This document shows positions 42,066-50,245 of a DNA stretch of 64,000 nt, piece after piece. The notes beneath the pieces are model-generated. The model saw only the letters and a program-made list of their open reading frames with translations. It did no database searches and had not been told where the DNA came from. The position numbers and the translations under genes are program-made. Numbering within the stretch: the stretch's first letter is position 1; every line of letters starts with the position of its first letter. The stretch is from CAYUMU01 sp964445985 (GTDB lineage Bacteria > Planctomycetota > Planctomycetia > Pirellulales > S012-138), in NCBI GenBank assembly GCA_964445985.1, contig CAYUMU010000013.1, positions 1-64,000 on the forward strand. The letters are read 5' to 3'.

Positions 42066-44072
42066 TCAGCCAGGTCGATTGGTCGATCCGGGGGCGGCGC
42101 CCACGGGTGACGCGCCGCCGGGCTGCTGCTGTAGTCGCGGCGGTTGGCTCAAACCTTTCGTGCCCCCGGCCTGGCCAGGAGCCTGCCGCGTGCCAGCGAG
42201 GAAGTTCTCGATTCGAGCGCTTTCGATCATGCCGTTGTAGGCCTTGGCCATTTCCACGCGCAGCTTCTTTTCGAACAGATCTCGCTGAATCTCGGTCTTC
42301 ACCTCTTCAAAGTCGCGGGTGATGGGCTTCGTGTAACCTTCGCAGAAGAGAATCAGATAGAACTCGTTGATCTGAATGATGCCCGAGATCTCTCCCTGCT
42401 TGAGCTTGAAGGCTTCTGCTTCCAGCGTGGGGCGGCCGCCGTGTCGCTGGATGGGCGGAACTTCGCCACTGAGAGACCGGCTTTGCGGATCGATGGAGTA
42501 CTTGGCTGCCAACTGCCCAAAGAAGATGGCGTTGGGATTCTGGCGAGCCTGATCCCAAACTTCCTGGGCGGCGCGCTGGTTGTTGAGCATGATGGCGCGG
42601 CAAATGCATCGCGGGCCAAAGTTGGCCTCGAAGCCGCGCTGCAGGTCTTCTTCGGTAACGTCGATGCTGTTGGCGTCGGTTTTCCACACGTAGTTCTTCA
42701 GGGCCGCGGTGGGCCACACGATCTCGTCCAAGTAGCGTTCGGTGGTCAGGCCCTGCTCTTCCGAAACGCTCGCCAGCCAGCCTTTCACGTCCACCTGTCC
42801 GGTTCGTTGGTCGATGGCGCCCATGGCTTCGGCGGCGCGCACCACCTCGCGTTGCAGGTCCTCGTCGCTCACTTGCACTTCTTTGTCGCGAATGTGCTGA
42901 TGCAGGATGCTGCGGCCGATGGTGCCCTCGAGCACTTCGACACCGTGGCGGCGAATGGCTTCGGTTTGCAGTTCAGCGGTCGTCACGGTGAAGTTGCCCA
43001 CCACGGCGGCCACGCCTGGATAGTGCTGGCTGTTTTCTTCGTTGCCGTAGCACTGCACGATCCGGGTTTGCTGCTTGAGTTGCTCAAATAGCTGACCCGC
43101 CTGCGCGTTTTCTTTCTTTTCGCGAACCGCGGCTTCGAGTTGGGTTTTGACGCGTTCGATCGGGAAGTGCTCGGCGCGGCTTTCGGCGCGGCCTTCGCAC
43201 TTGAGAATCACCCATTGGCGGTCGATCTGAATCAGGTCGGAAATTTGCCCCGGTTGCATGCTGAACGCCGCCGCCTCAATTTTGGGATCGCCCAGATGTT
43301 TGCGGATGGGAAGCACCCGACCATGGGCGCTAGCGCTGGTGGGGTCGTCGGAGTACTTGGCGGCCAGCGGACCAAAGTCGTTGGGGTTCGCCCGCACTTC
43401 GGCCAACGCCTCGCGAGCCTTGGCTTCGTCGTAACAAACGATCAACCGCGCTTCCACGGCCTCGCCATATTGCGTTTCGTAGGCGGCTTGAACTTCTTGA
43501 GGGCTGACTTCCAACGATTGGGCGGCCGCCTTGCGGAGGGCAATCATTGGCCAAATGATTTCGTTGGCGTATTGGTCGGGGGCAATATGCCGTTCTTCTT
43601 TAAGCATTTTCAGCCATTGGTCGACCGGCAGGCGGAACCGCGCGGCAATGCGGCCGATTTCTTGCTCGACTTCTTGCTGCGTGACCGTGATGCCTTGCTG
43701 TTGGCAGTAGGCCACGATCAGCCGCTTGTTGATCAGGCTGTCGAGCACGCCTTGGCCATAGCGGTTCAGGCAGTCGGCGCCCAACAGTTCGCGAGTGATC
43801 TTTTCGCCATTCACCACGGCCACCACGTCGGGAATACCGGTCTGCGCGGCGACGGGCACGTCGCTCTTGGCGGTGGCCGTCGCTTCGGCTTCTTGTTTTT
43901 GAAAGAAGAAGCGGGGAGGCCGCTGCTGAGCTTGAACCTGGCTGTCGAGCCAGCAGTAGCGGATCAGCAGACAGCCGGCCAAGACCGCCACGGAACCGGC
44001 GCCGAGCAAAAGGGTTCGCTTCCATTTGCCCTGAAGGCGGGAACTAACCGCCGAGTGTTCGCTGGAAGGCAT
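42066..44072 (-). CDS. SurA-like chaperone with two parvulin (PpiC) modules
   Basis: 668 residues from the ATG at 44072 (GGAG 6 nt upstream; the ATG at 44084 is also possible). One N-terminal membrane helix (about 20-41), a Gln-rich linker, then two copies of a SurA_N-like helical part plus parvulin domain. Copy 1: VVAVVNGEKITRELLG ... LAAKYSDDPTSASAHGRVLPI ... IQIDRQWVILKCEG. Copy 2: VAAVVGNFTVTTAEL ... LAAKYSIDPQSRSLSGEVPPI ... IQINEFYLILFCEG. The C-terminus is Gln/Pro/Gly-rich. It should fold exported proteins at the outer face of the membrane. It is the second such protein in the window and lacks the Pro-rich N-terminal half of the first. Confidence 0.85.
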   Translation of the reverse strand: MPSSEHSAVSSRLQGKWKRTLLLGAGSVAVLAGCLLIRYCWLDSQVQAQQRPPRFFFQKQEAEATATAKSDVPVAAQTGIPDVVAVVNGEKITRELLGADCLNRYGQGVLDSLINKRLIVAYCQQQGITVTQQEVEQEIGRIAARFRLPVDQWLKMLKEERHIAPDQYANEIIWPMIALRKAAAQSLEVSPQEVQAAYETQYGEAVEARLIVCYDEAKAREALAEVRANPNDFGPLAAKYSDDPTSASAHGRVLPIRKHLGDPKIEAAAFSMQPGQISDLIQIDRQWVILKCEGRAESRAEHFPIERVKTQLEAAVREKKENAQAGQLFEQLKQQTRIVQCYGNEENSQHYPGVAAVVGNFTVTTAELQTEAIRRHGVEVLEGTIGRSILHQHIRDKEVQVSDEDLQREVVRAAEAMGAIDQRTGQVDVKGWLASVSEEQGLTTERYLDEIVWPTAALKNYVWKTDANSIDVTEEDLQRGFEANFGPRCICRAIMLNNQRAAQEVWDQARQNPNAIFFGQLAAKYSIDPQSRSLSGEVPPIQRHGGRPTLEAEAFKLKQGEISGIIQINEFYLILFCEGYTKPITRDFEEVKTEIQRDLFEKKLRVEMAKAYNGMIESARIENFLAGTRQAPGQAGGTKGLSQPPRLQQQPGGASPVGAAPGSTNRPG

Positions 44073-44084
44073 CGGTTTCTCCAT

Positions 44085-44424
44085 AAACCACGCGCCATCA
44101 AATCAAGACCAGGCCAGAGGGCGTGCGCAAGGAGCACCCCTGCTGGACGAATTGAGGCGGCACTATAGGTAGGACCCCCAGCGCGGTCAATACCGGCTGC
44201 TACCAGAGCAGGAACTTGAACCATTTTTGCAACAAAACCCCCCAAAAGGGAGCAAAGCCCTCGCCGATGGCAAGCGAAGCCTGCAAGGGGGGCGATCCTT
44301 CGCCACCCCCCGCAAGTACGCTTGGCCAGCAAGTGTTAAACGCCTGCTAGCAATGAAACCGCCGCCATCCGCCCGCCCTCCCGGCCGAAAATCGCTGGCG
44401 GGCAGGCGTCGCTTTCGGCAGAGG
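44085..44424. other. Intergenic region, nothing recognised
   Basis: About 340 bp between two minus-strand genes. Open frames are chance-like; some poly-A/poly-C stretches near 44230. It probably carries the promoter of the SurA-like gene. Confidence 0.4.
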
Positions 44425-45246
44425 TTATTCGGCCGGTGTAGAAACCAAGACCTTCAGGGCGTTAAGTACCGTGATCACGTCTTTGGCCGAGACCTCGGCC
44501 CAGTCGGCCAGCTTGTGCCGCAGAATCACCAGTTTGAACTGCTCATAGGCCTCGTCCAAATCGGGCGGCAACTCCGGCAGGCTCTCGAATGGTCGCACCG
44601 CGGCCGGTTCGTCGTCGGAGGCAAAGTCGCCAGCAACATCGTCGGCCACGCCCGTCTCGGTTGGCCAGGGGGCGGAGCCGTCACTCTGGTCGTCGCCAAA
44701 GTCGGGGCCTTCGCCATAGTCCGGACCGCCGGTCACGCGTTCCAGCGAAGGCGCGAACCGCTCGGCCAACGTGGCGTCGCGCGGCGCGACGGCGTCTTCA
44801 TCGAGCTCGACCGAAATAATGTCTTCGTCGCGCGGCTTCTTGTCGGCCGGAGCGCCGTGAGCTTCCCAGCGCTGACGACGCATTTCGGAAATTGACCAGT
44901 GGCTTTGCACGGCGCCTTCCAGCCACATTTCGGCATCGGGCCAATCCAGGGCCGCCTGGAAGTGGCTCCAGAACAGGCCCTCGTATTCTTCGTAAACGCC
45001 GCCAAACCGCTCATACACTCGCCGCAGCCGGCCAACGTGTTGGCCGCTGACGCCTTCTACCCGGCGCCGCCAGGCTTCGTCGGAATACTCCGAGGGCGGG
45101 GCGACCGCGGCCACCAAAGCCTCGCGCCATTCGTAAATGATGCGGCCCTTTTCCCAATTGGTGGTGCTGATCAGCCGGTTCCACCGCGAAATGAAGGGTT
45201 GCGAGGTCTCTTCTTCGATAGGCACGTGGGGTAACGACACGAGCAT
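44425..45246 (-). CDS. Conserved hypothetical protein, 273 aa
   Basis: 273 residues, ATG at 45246 with AAAAGGA close upstream. The N-terminal 120 residues are well structured and Trp/Arg-rich (NRLISTTNWEKGRIIYEWREAL, GQHVGRLRRVYERFG, WSHFQAALDW), suggesting helical, possibly nucleic-acid-binding sequence. The middle (about 125-225) is acidic and low complexity. The last 45 residues (LDEAYEQFKLVILRHKLADW) are helical again. I do not recognise the family. No signal peptide, so cytoplasmic. Confidence 0.7.
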   Translation of the reverse strand: MLVSLPHVPIEEETSQPFISRWNRLISTTNWEKGRIIYEWREALVAAVAPPSEYSDEAWRRRVEGVSGQHVGRLRRVYERFGGVYEEYEGLFWSHFQAALDWPDAEMWLEGAVQSHWSISEMRRQRWEAHGAPADKKPRDEDIISVELDEDAVAPRDATLAERFAPSLERVTGGPDYGEGPDFGDDQSDGSAPWPTETGVADDVAGDFASDDEPAAVRPFESLPELPPDLDEAYEQFKLVILRHKLADWAEVSAKDVITVLNALKVLVSTPAE

Positions 45247-45681
45247 CCGTCCTTTTCGTCTACGAAATTAAGTCACAGCCCACGCGGATCGGACTCGCGC
45301 CCAAGAAGGATGTGCGATGTCTGCCGCGGCGAAGAGACGATTCTAGAAGTCCGCCAACACCCGGCCAAGCTGCCTGCTAGCACCCGCTAGAGTTGGGCGG
45401 AATGCTCTGCTTCTAACTTATTGACTGATATTGGCTTGCGACAAATACTTCGGTCGTCGTGCATGCTGCCCGCTGGGGAAAAGGTGTTCGCGATCCCGCG
45501 TCTCGGCTCCTCAATGGGGAGTGCCTTGCGTCAGGTATTCACCACGCTTCTCCTTATGCTCTAATGGCTTACGTTTCAACCATCCGCGTGCGAGGGAAAT
45601 TCGACGTTGCTTCCCGCCTTCGTGCAGGTTGCCTGTTCAAAATTCCACTCATCGAGGCGATTTTCAGTGCCCTGGGAACGG
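45247..45681. other. Intergenic region with plus-strand promoter-like sequence and small frame
   Basis: About 435 bp. TTGACT at 45421, 17-bp spacer and AATACT form a sigma70-like promoter on the plus strand, where no established gene follows. A 79-codon frame begins with GTG at 45459 (see separate entry). No RNA recognised. Confidence 0.4.
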
Positions 45682-45698
45682 TTATGACGGTGGGGTAG
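45459..45698 (+). CDS. Candidate small protein, doubtful
   Basis: 79 codons from a GTG, ending 16 bp into the 3' end of the converging CDGSH gene. No clear ribosome site, but a promoter-like TTGACT-17-AATACT lies about 35 bp upstream. The segment FDVASRLRAGCLFKIPLIEAIFSALGTVMTVG resembles, from memory, short predicted proteins seen repeatedly in planctomycete genomes, which may reflect a dispersed DNA repeat rather than a protein. Kept at low confidence. Confidence 0.25.
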   Translation: MHAARWGKGVRDPASRLLNGECLASGIHHASPYALMAYVSTIRVRGKFDVASRLRAGCLFKIPLIEAIFSALGTVMTVG

Positions 45699-45963
45699 AG
45701 GATTCGGCCGAGGGCTGGGGGGGGATGGCTGGGGGGGCCAGGTCGGCGGCGCGGAAGCCAGCCCGTTTGTGGCTGCCGTCGCAGAAGGGGCGCGTGGCGG
45801 ATTGCCCACATCGGCAAAGCGCCACCGCTGGCTTGTTGGTGGGAAGTGGAAAGGGATTGCCTTGGTGATCGAGTACGACCACCGGGCCTTCGATCACCAG
45901 CGGACCATCCAGCCGACAGCGAATACGGGCGACACCCAGGGGCGAACTAGCGGACTCTTCCAT
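45682..45963 (-). CDS. CDGSH iron-sulfur domain protein
   Basis: 93 residues from the ATG at 45963; the frame is open to 46092 without support. The 2Fe-2S motif CRCGQSATRPFCDGSH (C50, C52, C61, H65) has the full CxCx2Sx3PxCDGSH pattern. The N-terminal half (IRCRLDGPLVIEGPVVVLDHQGNPF) is the divergent N-terminal strand region found in bacterial one-domain CDGSH proteins. These clusters are labile and linked to redox or iron sensing. Divergent from the membrane-protein/mfnB pair. Confidence 0.9.
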   Translation of the reverse strand: MEESASSPLGVARIRCRLDGPLVIEGPVVVLDHQGNPFPLPTNKPAVALCRCGQSATRPFCDGSHKRAGFRAADLAPPAIPPQPSAESSTPPS

Positions 45964-46126
45964 GGCACGACGGATCACACGTGAGAAGCAGGCAAAGAAT
46001 CGAACACCCAATGAGGGCCGGCCATGTGGGCGACCAATCGCCCCTAGTCGGCTGCAAGCATCAACCGTTACCATGATAGCAGTCCGGTTCACTCACGACT
46101 TTTCCTTCTTTCCACGGCGCCGCTCG

Positions 46127-46786
46127 ATGGCACAGGTTTGGCTTCGCACCAATCGCCGCGTTTACGCCTGGGGGCTTGTTTTGCCGGGGCTGATCGCCTG
46201 CGCTGGCGTGCTGCTCATCGCGGGCCTGTTTGGCGCCGGTGCTGGTTGGCTGCCGCCTCTGGGCTGGGTGCTCATCGGCCTTGGCTTGTTGGTCGCGGTG
46301 GCGCAGATTTTGGAGATGCTGAAGCCGCGGCTGTCGGTCGATGCCGACCACTTATGGGTTAATGCCGGCCGCCAACCGATTGGGGTGCCGCTGAAGATTG
46401 TCGAGTGTTTTCTATTGGGGCAAGGGCCGGCCCATTTGCCGGGTGAAAAGTTCCGCACGGCCGAATCGACCAACCTGGTGATTCGCCTGGCCGAAACCGC
46501 CTTGGACTGGAAACGCCGCGACGTTGACCACAAAATCGCCGGCTGGTGCGACGGCTACATCACGCTGCGAGGAACCTGGTGCGAGCCGCTTTCGGTGGAC
46601 TTGGTGCTGCAGCTCAACCGCAATCTCACCCAGGCCCATCGGGCTCAGCGCGAACGCCGCCTGGCCCGCCAACCGCATGGAGTGGGCGGCGGAAACGAGG
46701 TGCCCCGGCAAACGTCGCCCAGTTCGGGGACGTCGTCCGCTTCGCCCTGTTGCAGCGACGACCCCGCTTGCAAGGGATCGGCATGA
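46127..46786 (+). CDS. Membrane protein with cytoplasmic domain, coupled to mfnB
   Basis: 219 residues from the ATG at 46127. Two adjacent membrane helices (VYAWGLVLPGLIACAGVLLIAGLF and LPPLGWVLIGLGLLVAVAQI), then a beta-rich domain of about 110 residues resembling a bacterial PH-like domain (LSVDADHLWVNAGRQ, IGVPLKIVECFLLGQG). The C-terminal tail holds CCSDDPAC. Its TGA stop overlaps the ATG of mfnB (ATGA), so the two are translationally coupled. Function unknown. Confidence 0.8.
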   Translation: MAQVWLRTNRRVYAWGLVLPGLIACAGVLLIAGLFGAGAGWLPPLGWVLIGLGLLVAVAQILEMLKPRLSVDADHLWVNAGRQPIGVPLKIVECFLLGQGPAHLPGEKFRTAESTNLVIRLAETALDWKRRDVDHKIAGWCDGYITLRGTWCEPLSVDLVLQLNRNLTQAHRAQRERRLARQPHGVGGGNEVPRQTSPSSGTSSASPCCSDDPACKGSA

Positions 46787-47490
46787 CGGGCTTGCTGGTG
46801 AGTGTTCGCAACGCCGACGAGGCCCGGCTGGCGCTCGCCGCCGGCGTGGATGTGATCGACATCAAGGAACCCAGCGCCGGTTCCTTGGGCGCGGCTTCAC
46901 TCGAAAATATCGCGGCCATTCTCGCCACCGTGGATGGACGCTGCCCCGTGAGCGCTGCCCTAGGCGAATTGAATGAGGCAGAAGACCGTTGCGTGGCGGA
47001 ATTGCCCTCGGGCCTGACCTTCGCCAAGCTGGGGCTATCCCGCTGCGCCTCTCGGTCGGATTGGTGCGCCCGTTGGCACGCACTATTTAGCCAGGCGCCC
47101 GGCGGACCAACACCCGTGGCCGTGGCTTACGCCGACCACAAATTGTGCGATGCTCCGCCAGCCAGCGAAGTGCTGGAAGCTGCCGTGGAAATGGGCTGTG
47201 CCGCCATCCTGATCGACACCTTCGACAAAGCGGCCGGCCGGTTGCTCGATTGGTGGTCGGTAGAGCAAATCGAGGCGTTCCTGCGCACAGCGGCCGAGAG
47301 AAAAATGCCCGTGGTCCTGGCCGGCTCGCTCCGCGCCGAAGATATCGAAGCACTTTCGCCGCTGCGTCCCTACCTGTTCGCCGTCCGCGGCGCTGCCTGC
47401 AGAGAAGGCCGCGCCGGGCCGCTGGATGCCGAACGGATTCGCAACTTGGTTGATCTCACGCGCAACGTGGCACGGCCGCGACGGCCATGA
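46783..47490 (+). CDS. mfnB: MfnB-like (5-formylfuran-3-yl)methyl phosphate synthase
   Basis: 235 residues from the ATG overlapping the previous stop. MfnB makes the furan precursor of methanofuran from two triose phosphates. Catalytic residues of the archaeal enzyme are all placed: K28 (DIKEPSAGSLGA), K82 (FAKLGLS), D145 and K149 (IDTFDKAAG). The family fold is a TIM barrel, and VAVAYADHKLCD and VVLAGSLRAEDI match. Planctomycetes carry the tetrahydromethanopterin/methanofuran C1 pathway, which this supports; no other pathway gene is in the window. Confidence 0.88.
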   Translation: MTGLLVSVRNADEARLALAAGVDVIDIKEPSAGSLGAASLENIAAILATVDGRCPVSAALGELNEAEDRCVAELPSGLTFAKLGLSRCASRSDWCARWHALFSQAPGGPTPVAVAYADHKLCDAPPASEVLEAAVEMGCAAILIDTFDKAAGRLLDWWSVEQIEAFLRTAAERKMPVVLAGSLRAEDIEALSPLRPYLFAVRGAACREGRAGPLDAERIRNLVDLTRNVARPRRP

Positions 47491-47512
47491 ATCCGCGTTG
47501 CGGCGCAGTGAC

Positions 47513-47557
47513 CGCTACGCGTTTCGCTTCCACGTCAAGCGGTCGATGATGGCTCGG
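47513..47557 (+). repeat. 45-bp direct repeat, left copy
   Basis: About 41 of 45 bases match 48296-48340 in the same orientation (both begin cgctacgcgtttcgcttcc). The two copies bracket the NTF2-like gene. Confidence 0.8.
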
Positions 47558-47647
47558 CTACGTTTTCGCCGCACGATGAATCGAGCCCGTCATTTGGCAT
47601 TATCGCTTCCGGGGGAGGCTCAGTGATGGAGCCCTCGAAGTACCTTC

Positions 47648-48076
47648 TCAACTCAACGATTGCACTTTCTCATTCAAAACGACAACCTTCTCGATGCGCC
47701 AGCTAGAGCCTATTTTCCGATAGGTGTACTCGCCATAGCGTTCGACGTTCCACTGTCTCTTGAAGAACAGAAATACTTTCAGCTTGATCCAAGATGATTG
47801 TGCCATGGTTTCGGTCACACGGCCATCGCTGTGAAGTTTCAACGAATGTCGGATAAATGTTGTTCCCATGGAATGCAATCGAGCGAATTGTTCCTCGACG
47901 TCTTTCATGAGTTGCGAACGGTCGATCGTCTTGCCGTCTGGCTGCGTATATTGAAGATCGGCTGTGAATAACTCTCTGTAGGCATCGATGTCTTTGCTCG
48001 AATAGACCTGCTGAGAATGAGCCCGCAGGGCGTCGAGTTCGGCTGCCAGTTCATCGTTGTTCGACAGTTCTGCCAT
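47648..48076 (-). CDS. NTF2/SnoaL-like (DUF4440-type) protein
   Basis: 142 residues. Has the NTF2-like alpha/beta cone pattern: N-terminal helices (ELAAELDALRAHSQQVYSSKDIDAYRELFTADLQYTQPDG), LMKDVEEQFARLHSMGTTFIRHSLKLHSDGRVTETM and a final strand (YTYRKIGSSWRIEKVVVLNEKV). Such proteins bind small ligands or act as isomerases/dehydratases; the active residues are not recognisable, so no reaction is assigned. The gene is flanked by direct repeats and its local base use is lower in GC than its neighbours, which hints at independent insertion. Confidence 0.75.
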   Translation of the reverse strand: MAELSNNDELAAELDALRAHSQQVYSSKDIDAYRELFTADLQYTQPDGKTIDRSQLMKDVEEQFARLHSMGTTFIRHSLKLHSDGRVTETMAQSSWIKLKVFLFFKRQWNVERYGEYTYRKIGSSWRIEKVVVLNEKVQSLS

Positions 48077-48195
48077 CTTCGCTCAATCGAGAAGTTGCCA
48101 TCGACGTCGGGCGCGTCTCGCCGAGACCGCCCTCGAGCCGGAAGTTGAATCACACCGTCCGCCACTTTCGCAGGCAGACAACGAAGCGAGCCCTT

Positions 48196-48275
48196 TCCTA
48201 AGGCGGGTAAACCGCAAACGGACGCTGAGGCATTAAAGTTCTCTGCAGCTTGCAGAGATGTTAACGAGCAAGAAA
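48196..48275 (+). repeat. 80-bp dispersed repeat, copy A
   Basis: Matches 56264-56343 at 75 of 80 positions in the same orientation. Contains a hairpin CTCTGCA-GCT-TGCAGAG (48241-48257). In copy B the first arm is CTTTGCA, which still pairs through a G-U. Confidence 0.85.
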
Positions 48276-48295
48276 TTAAGTGGCTCAACCGGTAT

Positions 48296-48340
48296 CGCTA
48301 CGCGTTTCGCTTCCCCGTCAAACGGCCCATGATGGCTCGG
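48296..48340 (+). repeat. 45-bp direct repeat, right copy
   Basis: Partner of 47513-47557 (about 41 of 45 identical), 739 bp apart, ending 50 bp before the leuC stop codon. Confidence 0.8.
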
Positions 48341-48389
48341 GTTCGCTGCGGCTTCCCGCCGATCAGGCCGCGGTCGGCGACCGGCTGGC

Positions 48390-49802
48390 CTACTTGAATT
48401 TCCACTCGCGGATGTCGACAAAGTGGCCGGCGACGGCGGCAGCGGCGGCCATGGCGGGCGAAACCAGGTGGGTTCGTCCCCCTTTGCCTTGGCGACCTTC
48501 AAAGTTGCGGTTGCTGGTGCTGGCGCAGCGTTGGCCGGGCGTGAGGATGTCGGGGTTCATGCCCAGGCACATACTGCACCCGGCTTCGCGCCATTCGAAT
48601 CCGGCCTCGGTAAAGATGCGGTCGAGCCCTTCGGCTTCGGCCTGAATTTTCACGGGGCCGCTGCCGGGCACCACCATCGCGTGTACGGTGTCGTTCACGT
48701 GATAGCCGCGAATGACCTTGGCCGCGGCCCGCAGGTCCTCGATCCGGCTGTTGGTGCAGGAGCCAATGAACACGCGATCGAGCGGAACCGAGGTGATCGG
48801 CGTACCGGGCTGCAGGGCCATGTACTCCAGGGCTCGCGCCACCGAGCGCTGATCGCTGGAATTCTCGTAGCTTTTGGGGTCGGGAATCTTGCCCGAAATG
48901 GGCGCCACCTGGGCCGGGTTGGTTCCCCAGGTCACTTGCGGCTCCACGTCCAACGCTCGATAGGTTTCGGAGCGGTCGTACTTGGCGCCGGCATCGGTGG
49001 GAAGCTGTCGCCAGCGGGCAACGGCCGATTCAAAATCTTGGGGCGCGAAGTCCCTGCCGCGGAGATAGTCGTACGTTTTATCATCCGGGGCGATGATGCC
49101 CGCCCGAGCGCCGGCTTCGATGCTCATATTGCAAACGGTCATCCGCTCTTCCATCGACAACGACCGCATGGCCTCGCCGGTGTACTCAATGCAGTAGCCG
49201 GTGCCGCCATCGGTGCCAATCTGGCCAATCAGGTAGAGGATCACGTCCTTGGCGGTCACGCCTTCTGGCAGGCGGCCATCGACCCGCAGTTCAAAGGTCT
49301 TGGGCTTGAACTGCGGCAGCGTTTGCGTGGCCAGCACGTGTTCGACTTCGCTGGTGCCAATGCCGAAGGCCAGCGCGCCGAAGGCGCCGTGGGTGGCGGT
49401 GTGGCTGTCGCCGCACACGATGGTCATGCCGGGTTGGGTGAGTCCCTGCTCGGGGCCGATTACGTGCACAATGCCCTGGCGAGGGTCGTTCAGATCATAG
49501 ATGCGAACGCCAAACTCGGCGCAGTTGTTTCGCAGGGTATCGACCTGTTTGCGGGAGATTTCGTCGGCAATCGGCAGCCCGCGGTCGGTGGTGGGCACGT
49601 TGTGGTCGGGCGTGGCCACGGTGCGCTCGGGCCGACGCAGCCGGCGCCCCGCCAGGCGGAGGCCCTCAAAAGCCTGGGGGCTGGTAACTTCGTGAACCAG
49701 GTGCAGGTCGATGTAGAGAATGGTCTGCTGCCCGGGCTCCGCGTGAACCACGTGAGAATCCCAGATTTTCTCGAAAATCGTCCGCGGAGGCGACGTCACC
49801 AT
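48390..49802 (-). CDS. leuC: 3-isopropylmalate dehydratase large subunit
   Basis: 470 residues, full length for LeuC. Isomerises 2- to 3-isopropylmalate in leucine synthesis with LeuD and a 4Fe-4S cluster. FEKIWDSHVV at the N-terminus, DHNVPTTDRG, GDSHTATHGAFGALAFGIGTSEVEHVLATQT, cluster Cys in VFIGSCTNSR and CSMC, and the SNRNFEGRQG C-terminal motif all match. The small subunit gene (leuD), usually next downstream, is not found here: the next 900 bp hold repeats and an NTF2-like gene. Confidence 0.96.
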   Translation of the reverse strand: MVTSPPRTIFEKIWDSHVVHAEPGQQTILYIDLHLVHEVTSPQAFEGLRLAGRRLRRPERTVATPDHNVPTTDRGLPIADEISRKQVDTLRNNCAEFGVRIYDLNDPRQGIVHVIGPEQGLTQPGMTIVCGDSHTATHGAFGALAFGIGTSEVEHVLATQTLPQFKPKTFELRVDGRLPEGVTAKDVILYLIGQIGTDGGTGYCIEYTGEAMRSLSMEERMTVCNMSIEAGARAGIIAPDDKTYDYLRGRDFAPQDFESAVARWRQLPTDAGAKYDRSETYRALDVEPQVTWGTNPAQVAPISGKIPDPKSYENSSDQRSVARALEYMALQPGTPITSVPLDRVFIGSCTNSRIEDLRAAAKVIRGYHVNDTVHAMVVPGSGPVKIQAEAEGLDRIFTEAGFEWREAGCSMCLGMNPDILTPGQRCASTSNRNFEGRQGKGGRTHLVSPAMAAAAAVAGHFVDIREWKFK

Positions 49803-50245
49803 GGTTGGATCTACCTTCTAAGCAAACGGCGGGAGGAATGGCCTGCCTGCCCCCCTGGGGGAGTTGATTGGATTCTCCTCCAAACTCCAGGCAAAAACGG
49901 CCCCGGCAATCATGCGAAACGGCGGGGAGCAACGAACCCGTTTGCTAAGCCCCCCCCTGTCCGCATCAAAACCCGACCGGTTTCGGCAGGCAAACTGCAA
50001 TTATAAGAGGCCGAGGCGTTTCTGGGGAGGGCCGGAATGCCCCGCCGGCGCGCTTCACACCCCGGCCGATCCTGCTAGAGTAGAAGAGTAGAGTATACTC
50101 GGAGCCGTTCCTGTTCGCGGGAGGCTACTGCGTGGTTGCTTGAACCCGCGCCGCCGCGTGTCAGCACCCGTAGAGAGAACGGCTCCCCGCCATTCCCTGG
50201 GAAAACGCCGATTTTTCCGCTCGCTGCAATTTCTTCGGAACCGTC
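49803..50245. promoter_or_regulatory. Divergent leuC-pilT intergenic region
   Basis: About 443 bp. A 10-bp palindrome GAGTATACTC (50091-50100) with an internal TATACT could be the -10 region for pilT. It is followed directly by the structured leader at 50101-50186. No open frame is supported. Confidence 0.45.
50101..50186 (+). ncRNA. Candidate structured RNA leader of pilT
   Basis: GGAGCCGTTC (50101-50110) pairs perfectly with GAACGGCTCC (50177-50186); inside, CTAC (50125-50128) can pair with GTAG (50170-50173), and CGCGGG (50116-50121) with CCCGCG (50145-50150) as an alternative. The segment lies 59 bp before the pilT start. It does not contain the signal recognition particle RNA core or a known riboswitch motif that I recognise. 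Confidence 0.35.

Larger units (their letters stand above)
48077..48389. other. Repeat-rich intergenic region
   Basis: About 313 bp holding an 80-bp dispersed repeat (48196-48275) and the right copy of the 45-bp direct repeat (48296-48340). No gene is supported. Confidence 0.6.

Noticed and set aside
48423..50006. 527-codon frame antisense to leuC
   Set aside because: leuC is unambiguous on the minus strand; the other frame has no motif.
50101..50186. Signal recognition particle (4.5S) RNA
   Set aside because: Closing stem and a GCTACT word are suggestive, but the conserved GGAA-loop core with GGAAGCAG is missing.
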